Assembly (NCBI RefSeq): GCF_040115645.1
Contig: NC_089551.1
Span: 1,674,001-1,738,000 of the forward strand
DNA length: 64,000 nt
Source of the DNA: Euwallacea fornicatus
Taxonomy: Eukaryota; Arthropoda; Insecta; Coleoptera; Curculionidae
Reading direction: 5' to 3'
Made by a program: the position numbers and the translations under genes. Below, one piece after another: positions 11,508 to 23,500 of this stretch. Below the pieces are notes generated by a model. It saw only the letters and a list, made by a program, of their open reading frames with translations, did no database searches and had not been told where the DNA came from. The stretch's first letter is position 1, and each line of letters starts with the position of its first letter.

Positions 11508-14500
11508 TCAAAAATCTTCAAACAATTTCAACTCGTCATCTTCCAGGGTCCTTGAATTCTTCCAGTCGGTTTCTGGATATTCGTCAAAATTGCTTGTGTC
11601 TCCTTCGTACATGATTTTCGGGACTATTGGGGGCTATAGGAAGGAAAAAATCAGCCTCGAATTTCGCTAAAACTGAGAACTTACACTGAGTTTCCTCTGC
11701 ATGACCTCCTGCCAATCAATTCCTTTGAACCAACGATGCCTCTTGACGTCATCAGCCCCACTCTATGAGGAAATATGCTATAATGATGCAAGAAAATTGG
11801 GGCAATTATGTCCTACCTTCATGTTCCCTATTCTCTTAGTTCGGTCCTGCACCAGTAACTTTTTGATGATGTCTTTAGCGATGGCGTCAATATGCTTGGC
11901 CCACTCAATTTTGCCGCTCAAAATTTTCTCATATATCCCAAAGGGGTTGTCGTCGTAGAAGGGTGGATATCCCGCTAGCATTTCGTAGATCAACACCCCT
12001 GAAATCGTCTCGTTAAGGCCTCGACTGTTTCACTCTCAAAGGTCTCACCCAAAGCCCACCAATCTACAGCTTTATTATGCCCTTTGCTCTGTATGATCTC
12101 AGGTGCTAGGTATTCCGGAGTACCGCATAACGTCCAGGTCCTATCAGTGAGCTTTTTGGCAAATCCAAAATCGGTGATCTTCAAATGGCCCTCCCTGTCC
12201 AGCAGGAGATTTTCCGGCTTCAGGTCTCTATAAACGATGTTTTTGGCGTGTAAATACTCAAGAGCAGAGACTATTTCTGCACTATAGAAATTTCCAGTTG
12301 AGGTGGAGAACCTCCCAGCATTCCTCAAGTAGGAGAACAACTCTCCCCCGCAAACGTACTCGAAGAGCATGTATATGCAGGCTTCATCCCTGTTGGCCCA
12401 TAACCTGAAAAGCCATAAAATCGATGAGTTCATGTCTCAAAATTTTCCGGTTTATTTCAAACGGCCATATGGAACATTGCGTAAATAAAGTTAAACCACA
12501 ACACTTTAATTTCATGTCCAACAGCCATAAATCTGGACATTTTGCCGGCGTGTTCGAAATAAGTTGCACACGAGTTGTTTTATTTCTTCCCTATTTCTGT
12601 TTGATCTTTTTACTCCTAATTCTTTTAATCAGAGCTTTGAAAAGTCTGCCTGACTCAACCTTCCAGTTGTTGCTAAGCTCTCGGTGAGTCATTGAATGGG
12701 TTTCACCTAAACTGCAGAGAATCAAAACAAACAGACCTAAATCAGGTAGACTGTGTGGCTGGCCCGTGGCTGCTGTAATTATATAATGTAAATTGTAAAT
12801 TGTAAAGTGAGCGGTTATTGAAAACAGTATGATGACGATGTGGGTGCAGATCTGCAACCTTTCAATAATGGATGTTTAGCTTTCCCGTCGGAATAAAGAA
12901 ATGTGTGACGGCACTAGTCCAGGAATTTCCCCCAATTTACCAAAAAATATTACATTTCCATGTCAAATTTCTATTTTTAATGTGGCTCATCGTTTATACG
13001 GTGCGCATTTTCGACATATGTGTATACGATCAAGTAATATCTATTTTCGCTGGTTTGTTGTAATAATGGTTATTATTTACTGCACTTTAATTTTGCAATT
13101 TTGACATTTTTATTTCCTCGGTTTTTCCAGGGCTCCACTCACTTTCAGCTCGCCGAACTGAGATGTGGATTAAGTTGTGTTGATTCGGCTTCAATTGCAG
13201 GCCACCAACGACCGTGATATCTGGCGGGTTAATGCGGTTGGAGTCTCATCTCAAGTGTTCGTGGAGACGAAGAACCATCCCTCCTTTGAGGAAAAAAATC
13301 TGGGAACGATAACTGACAAGAAAAAGATTAAACTCCAAATGTTCCGAAACGCTCTGGATTTTGTTCCCAGACACCGCCTGGTACACAGATGGGCCCAGAC
13401 CGGAAGGACCAGCTGGTGGGGGTCTCTATGCTGGAACGACGCTTTGCCCTGGGGGCCCATGCCTCAGTGTTCCAGGCTAAAATATTTGCGATTTTCTCAT
13501 GCACGCTTGAACTGCTTTCTGACCCACCAAGAGGTGGCACATACGACGTATGCTCTGACAGTCCGATTTGCCATCTGGAGAGAAACTCATCAGATATCTT
13601 TACTCATCCGGTGAAGCACATCACCGAAATTATTCGGGATCAAGAAGGGTTTCCTAGGCTTTCAGGCTCTAGGTTGATCAGACTCCCTTCGAATCTTCCC
13701 CTATAAGTAAATGTTCAATGTCTGATAAACGTGGTTAAATGGCTGTAGTGACATCTTTCAATAACGCGGAAGTCGCTACGAATATCACTTGATCGAAATA
13801 ACGTTACGTTTCGACATATGAGAAATGTCAGTGTTAGAGTGTCACGTCGAATTGACGTCGTTGCGACGTTAGTAAATCTTCAACCAAATGATGACCACTT
13901 CTCGACGCTGACGTCAACGCCATCCTCCAATCGACGTTTCCTCTAGCTGTTTTCTCATTTCTGGATGGGGGTCACCGTTCCTCCATCCAAGCGCAGCATT
14001 CCAAATGCCATTATCTCAAAAACTGTTACATGTTCCTGGGCGTTTTCTCAAACATTTTTTGAAATCGTCCTAAAAGCTCATAATTCAAATAACGCAAACG
14101 CAAATTGTATTTTTACATTCACATGACTCTGAATAATATCAGGGAACACAGCCGACACCACTATAATAATAATTATTATGAGAATGATGTTTTTTCGCAC
14201 GCCCTGTCTAAATAAGCAACACTTTCGGCTTTGATATGTGCGAACAAACTTTCACTGAAAATAAACTTCTCAGTTCATCTTGTAGGTCAAGATTAATCAT
14301 CATCTTCGGGAGGCCATGTGTGCCCGGCCAAGTGCGTATTTCGATAGAGCTATTGAAAAGAAAGTAAAATATTCAATTAATTTTTAAATGTATTTGCTTA
14401 GCTAATTGCAATGGCGTGCGCGTGGGCTTTGACGTTAATCGATAACCCCCTAAAAAAAAGAATTACTGCCAAAGTTGCGCGTGCTGTGATTTATTACCAC

Positions 14501-17500
14501 GATTGCTGGCCAGGCCAATAATAACATAACTAAATTACTTTCAAGTAATGTAATGCCCACGATTTGCTCCAGCAAGTGGACAGATAATATACCCACAAGC
14601 GACGCCTATGGCCGAGTTCTTTTTTAGTATGAAAGTGAGAAGGCCCTGGGGTCAGAGACGGTGAACGACCATGCGAGAGAAAGAAGGAAAGTTTATGTGG
14701 CAGATGCAGCTTCAATGGTACTTACAAATTGACTACGAAAGGGTTCCGGATTTCTTGAAGAATGTTCTTCTCGTTTTTAACGTGTTCCACTTGTTTCAGT
14801 CTTATAACATCGGCTAGACACAGTATCTTCATTGCCATATATTCTTCAGTATGTTTGTTTTTGCATAGGAGCACGCGGCCGAAGGTCCCAGTGCCTGAAA
14901 AAAAATGACAACCGTTAGAACAACATTCTGGGGCAGTTCTTCAAGAACCAAATTGAGGATTTTTGTAGAATTTGCATTAAAAAAAAAGCCAGAATTGCAA
15001 CAACCGAAACGGAAATTTATGAATTATCCCAAAAACAGCGAACGAAACTCGATAAATTTCGGTAATTCCCCCGATCCTGAGTCTGCATCTGCAGGTCTGT
15101 GCCGGAACAGGTTGATGTGGTGGGGCGAGTGCAGATCTCGCCTTTCAATTTTTGCAGTGGCAAAACTCTGGCCCCAGGTGAACTAAAGAAGTTCCGAGGG
15201 AGAATTTCTCTGTATAGAAACTGAAAGTCTCTACAGAGACTTCTTCACTCTCGGCTCATCGCATCAGCTTCCCTGCGCAATCAAATTCGATCTCTCTAAA
15301 TCCAGCCCCTGCGTCTTCGTTATGCTGATATAACGTTTTTCCCATGGTAATGTGTTCGTTTGTGCGACAATTACGCTGCTGTGTCATTTTCTCCCTTTTT
15401 CATTCTCCTCGATCGTTCGTGTTAGGCCGATAGCGTCCTATTTGATTTCTCTCTATTCACCATCAACTAGTTCTCTACCTATTTGAGAAATTCGATGTCA
15501 GTGTCTTACTTGTTCTAAGTCTCGAGAAAACTAAAGAGGAGAAGATAGGTACATGGACAGCAATAGTAGCAGTGAAACGAGTGATTTAAAGTTCACTAAC
15601 ATCCATCATCAACGTCTTCATCGAACACCAACATCAACGTCAACATCGAACACCAACATCAAAGTCAACATCGAACACCAACATCAAAGTCAACATCGAA
15701 CACCTATATCAACGTCAACATCGAACACCAACATCAACGTCAACATCCAACGTCACCATCAAACGTCACCATCCAACGTCAATCTCCAACGTCAATATCG
15801 AACATCAACATCATGAGCAGCCAAGAGCTGCCAAATGGAACCGCCGTTTTCAAACGTATTTCGCAATGTTTAGGCGGAATCTTGAGAAAATTTTCAACCG
15901 ATAATGAGCAAATAACTCATAACAACTATGAGCCAGATGTGTGTGCAACATAATACACGTTTCAGCGCAATAAACTTGAAGCAATTGCATATCACATTAC
16001 GCCAGCACTTGCAGTCTGTCTTGTATTTTTGGATGGCCGCATTTCGCCACTTCTTTTGGCTTCAGGAACAAAACCGATTTATAAATTTGCCATGTCGACC
16101 TGTTTTCCACATCGTCGTAAATTCCTACTTACTTCGTAGTCAACCTATCAACGCTGGACTTTGATCTTTGCGCGGTTTCCCTCCGCCGAACTAACTTGAA
16201 CTAACCCGAACTAACCTCTTCCTCCGGGACGCAAATTTCCATTTCCTTAAGGAGCAATCTACCAACGCCGAATTTTAATCCTTGCGCCGTTTCCCTCCAT
16301 TGAACTACCCTGAGCTAACCCGAACGCGCCCGGACTAGCCTGTTTTCCATAGCGATCTAAATTTCCGTTTGTCCAAGGGATATCCAACAAAGGTTGAACT
16401 TTAATTTCTGCGCCGGTTTGAGTTAAAAAAAATTCTCAAAGTAGTTCGACTTCCGAGGCAACCTGAACTAACCTGAACTAACCCGAACTGGCCTGAACTA
16501 ACCTGTTTAGCGAAGTGAATTCCGATTTGCTTAAGGGGCGCTCTGCCAACGCCGAACTTTAACTTTTGTGGTATTTTAAATAAAAATTTTCCTCAAGTAG
16601 TTCGATCTAAGAGATAACTTGAACTAACCCGAACTAGCGCCTGTTTACCATTGCGACGTAAATTCCGATCTGCGTAACAGGCGTTCTGCCAATGCTGAAT
16701 TTTAATTATTGTGCCGTTTTAGGTTAAAAAAAATCCGAAAGTTGTTTAACCTAAGAGATGACCCGAATTAACACGAACTAGAATGAACTAACCCGTTTCC
16801 CACAGCACAGTAAATTCCGGTTTTGATGAATGGTTGGTGAAAATTCAATCAACGCCGAACTTTCGTTTTTGTGGTGATTTGGGATATATATTCCCAAAGC
16901 AGTTCAACCCAAGGAATAACCTGAACTAACCCGAACTACCCTGTTTTTCAGAGCGAGGTAAATTTCTATTGGCTTAATGGGCTTCCTCCTAACGCTAAGC
17001 TTCGATTTTTGCGCTGTGCTTCATAAAGAAAATTCCCAAAGTAGTTCAACTTAAGAGATAACCTGAAGTAACCTGAATCGGCCCGAACTAACCGGTTTTT
17101 CATAGCGACGTAAATTCCGATTGGCGCAAGGGGGCATCCTACTAACGCTGAACCATTTTGGTATTTTGGGTAAAAAAAATTGTGAAAGTAGTTCAATCTA
17201 AGGGATAACCCGAATTAACCAGTTTTCTACACCGTCGCAAATTCGCACTTGCGCGATGGGCAACCCATCAATGCTGAACTTTAATTTTTGTGCTCTTTCG
17301 GCAAAAACCTTCCCAAAGCAGTTCAACCTTAAAGATGAACTGAACTAACCCGAACTAACCATTTTTTTTTATAGAGAAGATTAGAGAATCTGCCTACAGA
17401 CGTGTGAGCTTGGCACGAAGGCAATCTTATTGTCCACGTAATGGCGGGTGGGGGAGATCCCCCGGAAACCGCCGCACGGCATTATTTCGGGAGGAACCCG

Positions 17501-20500
17501 AACTAACCGGAACTAGCCTGTTGTCCACGTCGACGTAAATTTCCACTTGCTCAATTGGGTTCCCATCAATGCCGAGCTTTAATCGCTGTGCCGTTTCGGC
17601 AAAAGTATTCCCGGAGCAGTTCATCAACATGAGAGCAAATATTTGCTATAAAGTAATCATACTATTTCTTACCTCATGTGATATTTTTTGAGGATTTATT
17701 CAGACCTTGATGTCGCAGACGTGATCGGTGCAACAGCCTTGCCTGATCAATTAGTTGAATTTTCTTTGGCCCGAAGCCCACTATTATATTGCAGACCTGA
17801 AAAAATGGTCAAACGTCTCTCTTCAAGGGTCAGCTGCTTTGATCCAGTTTCCAGTTCCCACGTGATCGAACCTTGGTCGTAAATAGGATGTTGACGAACG
17901 ACCTTATTACCTCAGAATAGACAGCAAGCGTTATAAAAGCAAATAGCTTGGTTAAAAAAGTGTTACAAAGTGTTTGCCAAAACCCATTAAAATTTGTTTT
18001 ACTGCCTTGGCACTTTTGTTCTTTTTGAGAGAAATCGACGGGCAAACAGAGAATGTTTGGATAACGCCTGTGGGGGCCGTAAATCTCTCCTGGATCCGGC
18101 TTTTTAGGCCTAAGAAAAATAGTATAACAGATTCGCCATTGCGGGGCAATTAAACGGTTTTCTTTTGACATTGAAATCGGCCCATTTTATCGAAACCCAA
18201 AAGGAAAATCACCAGAAGACTGGTTATCACTGTTTGTGTCTTATTTTTAATATTATGTGGCTCCAGTGATGGATAAAATGGGTGAAAGGTCGAATGTTAA
18301 ACGTTTAGACCGCCGAATAATATGTGGAGGTTCGATGATAAGCTTCGTGGATGCGGAGAAAACATATGTCTTTGCTCTGTTAGAGATTAGAAAGTCCAAG
18401 TATGCAAATATTTTTTCGTGAAACTGCATTTAAATAGCTCGAAAGCAGATGTTGATGATTCATGGCGGAGCGTTTGAATGCCGGATGAGGGAGGCGCAAT
18501 ACAGGGTGTCCTTAGCCGGGTGTCCCTTTTGAGGAGAGCGAAAGCTGGATAATCGCAATTCGGCGTCCAACCACTCAAGCCCCAGGTGTACTGATCGAAC
18601 GTAGTTTGAAATTAGGGACACTACTGGAAGGACCGGAAATCGATAACAACTTCGTTATCTTAAATGGAACGACTACGTTCTGTTATTTTATTTTCATGAT
18701 TCTGTGTCCAATTTCAGGTCAGCTTTGTCTGGCGTACGGCCAACCGAAAACGTCCATTTTCGGATGTAAAAATTGCTTCATGTCAAAATTGGCAAAAAAA
18801 CATCGGTATTAGAAAAAATGATTGCGGTGGAACTGGCCAAGGCTGGACAGCAGAGTTTTGCCTATAAAAAATCAAAACGCCCCACTCGGTTCTTCTCAAT
18901 TTCAGCTTTGATTGTCGTCTACAGGGCGACCTGCAAAATAAATTGACTCAGACGAACGCAAAAGTGCCAAAAAGCAATTTTCCTCAAATCGGACTCCCCA
19001 TGTTTCATTACACGGGCTAAAACTCAATTTTCCCACATCTGCAAAAGATTTCTTTTGAGTTGATTTGAGTTGTGACTTAAATTATTTAAATAAATGAGTT
19101 ATTTAAATAATTCGTTGACGTATCGTTAAGGATACTACAGTTAACTACGTTCTAGAATTATATTTTTTTCATTTTCAAATTTAAAATTCAAACAACTCAA
19201 AGCAATTCTGCTGTAACAACGAAGAAAAGTTAGGCGATTGAACTCAGAATAAAGCGATCTTTGAACCACCACGTGACAATATACGGAGTGTCGCGTTTGG
19301 AAAAAATCGCTTTTCGGCAATTTTGCGTTGGCTTAGTTCAATTCATTTTGCAGACCACCTCGTAGGTAATAGTCAAAATTGAAATTGAGGAGAATGAAGT
19401 GCAGTGTTTTGACTTTCTACAGGGAACATTTCTGTCCTAATTTGATCAGTTTCACTGTAGCAATTTTGTTTGCACCGAGGATTTTTGCCAATTTTCACGT
19501 AAAACAATTTTTATCTCCGTAAGTTGGCATCTTAGGTTAGCAATATACGACATAAAGTTGACCTGAAATTCGACATGGAACCATAAAAAAAATGATAAAC
19601 ATTTAAAAGAACAAAGCTCCGGAAAACGTCGCCATATTTAAAATATACTAAGTCGACAGATTTTGGGCTCAAATGGCTGCATAACAAATCGTGATTTCCT
19701 AGCTTTCGCGGCTCTCCAAATACTTGGGCGCTCAGCTAAAGACGCCCCGTATGTGCTCTGTTGATGATGTGCCTGATCGATCCATCAATGGAAATTTTGG
19801 AGGTGTCTTTCTAGCTGTAGCTGAAGTTTAAATCTGCGATGAATATGTTCGTGTTGATAAAAAGATAAATCTGCTATAATTTTTTAAACTTCAGTCTGGG
19901 GCGGAATCGCATTTTTGGCAGTCAACACGACAATTTTTCTAACGATTAAAACATTTTTTCCAAGTCTAATAGAATACGTTTGATTTAGCCAATAGAGAAA
20001 CATTGATTATGTTTTAAAAATGCGTAAGTGTCTCATCAATCGACTGACAAAACACCGATTTTCTGGTGAAAAACCAGTCTTAAAATTGCGGCTTTAACAG
20101 AAAATCTGTAGAGAAACACTTCCTTTTCACGCAACTAAAAAAAAACGATTTAAACAAATAAAATTTTTTTTTTTAAGTCTGGTACGACCCTGGTTTTTCA
20201 ACTGTCAGAACGCCCAATTTGCTTAGCGATGACTGAGCCTCAAGACACTCTCTTTCGCTACAATAAAAAACATAAAAAAGTCGCTCTTTTAGCAAATTGA
20301 GAAATATTAGGCCTCGAAATCAACCTGCGCCGCCCCTGCTTGCTCGACGAACGAAACGTCATCTGTGTCTTGTGATAACCGAGTCTTAACACTATGATGC
20401 TACACAATACCCAATGGCGACACGCTTTCTTTTTAAACGCACGAAAAACCTCCGTTTCGATAAATAGAAAAGCTTTTTGAAAAATCAGGCTGGCGCACCT

Positions 20501-23500
20501 CTGCTTTATAAAATATAAAAGCGAGTTTTTCCGGTTATACCTCGTCAGTAGCGGAGCCACTGCGTTTCCAGACTGATAATATTCGAAAACAGCAATAATT
20601 GTAATAAACAAAAAAAATATTCCTTGAAGAAAGTGAAAAGAACATACAGGGCGTAACATGTCGTCATGGACATCCTATGGGGGGAGATAGTACTCTGCAA
20701 AATTGAAAAAAAATGCTTTTAGGGCCACGGTCAAAGGGCGTAATTTGCGATGTGCGGGGTGATATCACAGTTCTTCTCGTATTTTGCGTTTTGTCATGCG
20801 CGCCTCAAGTTAAATTTTCAAAATTTCGTACACCTAGTGTCTTTAGGGCCCTCTACGTACGACGAAACGTCAAAATCGTCAGGAGCCACGTACAGGGTGT
20901 CACGTTTTCTGGGTGATGTCCTAATTCATGCTTTGCATCTTTTTTGGGCACTGCCTCTGAATTCCAATACCAAATTTAAATTGGTTTTTTCGGTTCAAAA
21001 ACAAATCAAACATATTTTTTTTTTTTTTTTTTTTAATAAAAATAAATCCAAACGACAACAAAATTACACAAACTCTTGAAAATGCCTTCAGTGATGTGAA
21101 AACTAACCGCGAGATTTTGCCCCCCCCCCCTCCCCCCTCCCCCCGCACCGCATAGCGAAAGTGGTGCTCTTTTGACCGTGAGTCCGTCGACATTTTTTTA
21201 TTATTTTGCGGAGCACTAGCGCCCCCTGAGAGACCTCCATGGCGGTATGGTACACCCTCTATACAGGGCGTCACGAAAATATAGTTTCATCGTCTAAAAA
21301 ATTCTATTGAAATCTCCGATTTACGGGGGCGGGCCGTTTCTTAGTGGCAGCTCTATAGAATAAAACTCTCTCATGCCACTTCGAGAATTGTTTCTCGACT
21401 GAGAATAACGTCGCTCTCGGCAAATTACCATTGTAAGTTCCTGCTGATTCACCATTATCATACGTACAATCTGACTCTTTTATTGTAAAGAAATAATCTG
21501 GGTTAGGACAGAAAACCGCTTTATTAACGCGGAGAAAGGAAATTATAAGTTATTGAAACGAGTTTAGATATTTATGATCTAGAGAAGTTATGGCTTATTC
21601 ATGCATAAAAGGTTCATTATAGAAGCGAAATAGACAAGCATTTGCACTGTATCTCCTTGAACCAGGTAACTGCACTTATTGTGTCACTTGGCCTGCTACA
21701 GGGTGGCCCAAATCATGACGTCTCCTTCGCTGAAAAAATTTACGCGCATGTTCGTCGGCCAACAGGACGGACGCGGATTATTCGATTGAAGTGGGACAAC
21801 GAGCGCATTAAAAGAACTAATTACGAAAAATTGCATCACGTGAGCTTTAAGACCTCTCCAGATAAGAATTTCGCGAAACTTTTCGTTATGGATTAAATAG
21901 AGGCTCGTCGCCGCCAACGTAAACACGCCTGATAGGGATGTTATGGTCGATTCTTCGACTTGTAAACAGCGTTATCGTATTTTTATTTGCAACCGCAATT
22001 CAAAACGAAATGTCCAAGAACCGTGTCGTAATTCTCAGTTAATAATAATTCTGTGTATTTGCGAATCCACGTCAAACTGTGATGCCCCCGGCCCGGGGAG
22101 TTTACCGATGGCCCTGACCTGCGGAATTGACTGACGCTCTTCTGGTCGCACCGTCGCTACCTCGCAGGCTTCGTAACTGAGTAAAAGAAACTTGGACGGA
22201 AGTCGCCTTCCTTGGGAGCGATTTTCCGCCCTGCCGCACCCGCAATTTATAGCCGGTTCGCACGCAATTTTGCCCCCCGAACCCCCATGGAAAGCTCTAG
22301 GAATGCACACCGCTGTTCCCAGCACTTTCCCGCAGTATCTCGTAGACGTCCTTTGGTTTGAAAAATCTGCAGTTTAAACAAATCTCAAAAGAACACAAAC
22401 AGTTCGTCAGTCGATCGTCCTGGTGAATAATCTGACCGCGTACACTTTCAGGAAGGAAAAAGCCAAGGCGATCGGCCTCACTGTTGATAGACGTATGAGC
22501 TAAATCGTTTTGAAATATTGTTTGTTTGAATTGCAAAAGCTCCATTTTCCAAATTGTAAATCTCGCATGAACCCAGCAAAAATCGGTTTTTTTTTGGCTG
22601 CCTTTGGGACGATTCCTGGAACTCTGGACATGCCTCTTTAAAATAGTGCTCCAAGGCCAATAGTGCGGACAAACTAATGTTAAAGGGAAACTTTAGAGGT
22701 GATTTATGATTGCTTATGCGGAGTAATTAATGGAGCTCGATTAGAAAACAGGATTTCATGCCAGGTTTTTGAGGTTTCCTTCTTGACGTGAATTAGGAAG
22801 TGTCCACGTTCTGATCTTCCTACGTGAAAATAACTCAGAGTTTTAGTGAAACTTAAAAAAAAAAAAATAGTGAAAAGTTAGCTTTGAGGCGCCCTGCACC
22901 CAAGAATTTCATGCCCATGCACAGTCGCTTTCGTATCAAACGCAGCATCCAGCAGTAACAATAATTAAGTCTCGTAATTTTGGCAAAATAATGCTTCATA
23001 ATGGAGTATCGAATAATCAGAGTTTAATTTAAAAAAAAACATATTTATTAATTAAAAAGTTGGCGATAAAGGATATCGCCTCGTAAAGCAACGCGGGCAT
23101 GTACAGGGTGTCCCATATTCGACTCTTAAAACGGCGACCGCGGAAGTCGCTGGAGATGCAGAGTCGGTTAAATTCCGGCAGAGTTGTCTCGTTGTCAGAG
23201 GAGCATTTCGCCCTTTTAGTAAAAAAAAAAAAATTCATTGCTACCGGAAAAAGCCGAAAATTGCTTGAATTTTTTCTGCCTCAAATTGCAGAGAAACGCG
23301 AGTAATGGAGGACGCTCTCACTCTCACTTTTCCCCGCGCTGCGACGTGAAAATCGTTTTTCGAAGACAAGACGTTTCGGTTTTTCTACACCACCATCAAC
23401 TTTCTTTCCCCAAATAGGCACCTGACCGTTTTTTCTCGACAAATTCGGCTGGTCTGGACTGCGGACACCCACTTATTTGCAAATACTCGGTTTAGCGAGG

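Noticed and set aside
15553..15816. Thr/Ser/Asn/His-rich 87-codon frame
   Set aside because: It is the 25-bp minisatellite. The repeat period rotates the frame, so the protein is an artefact.
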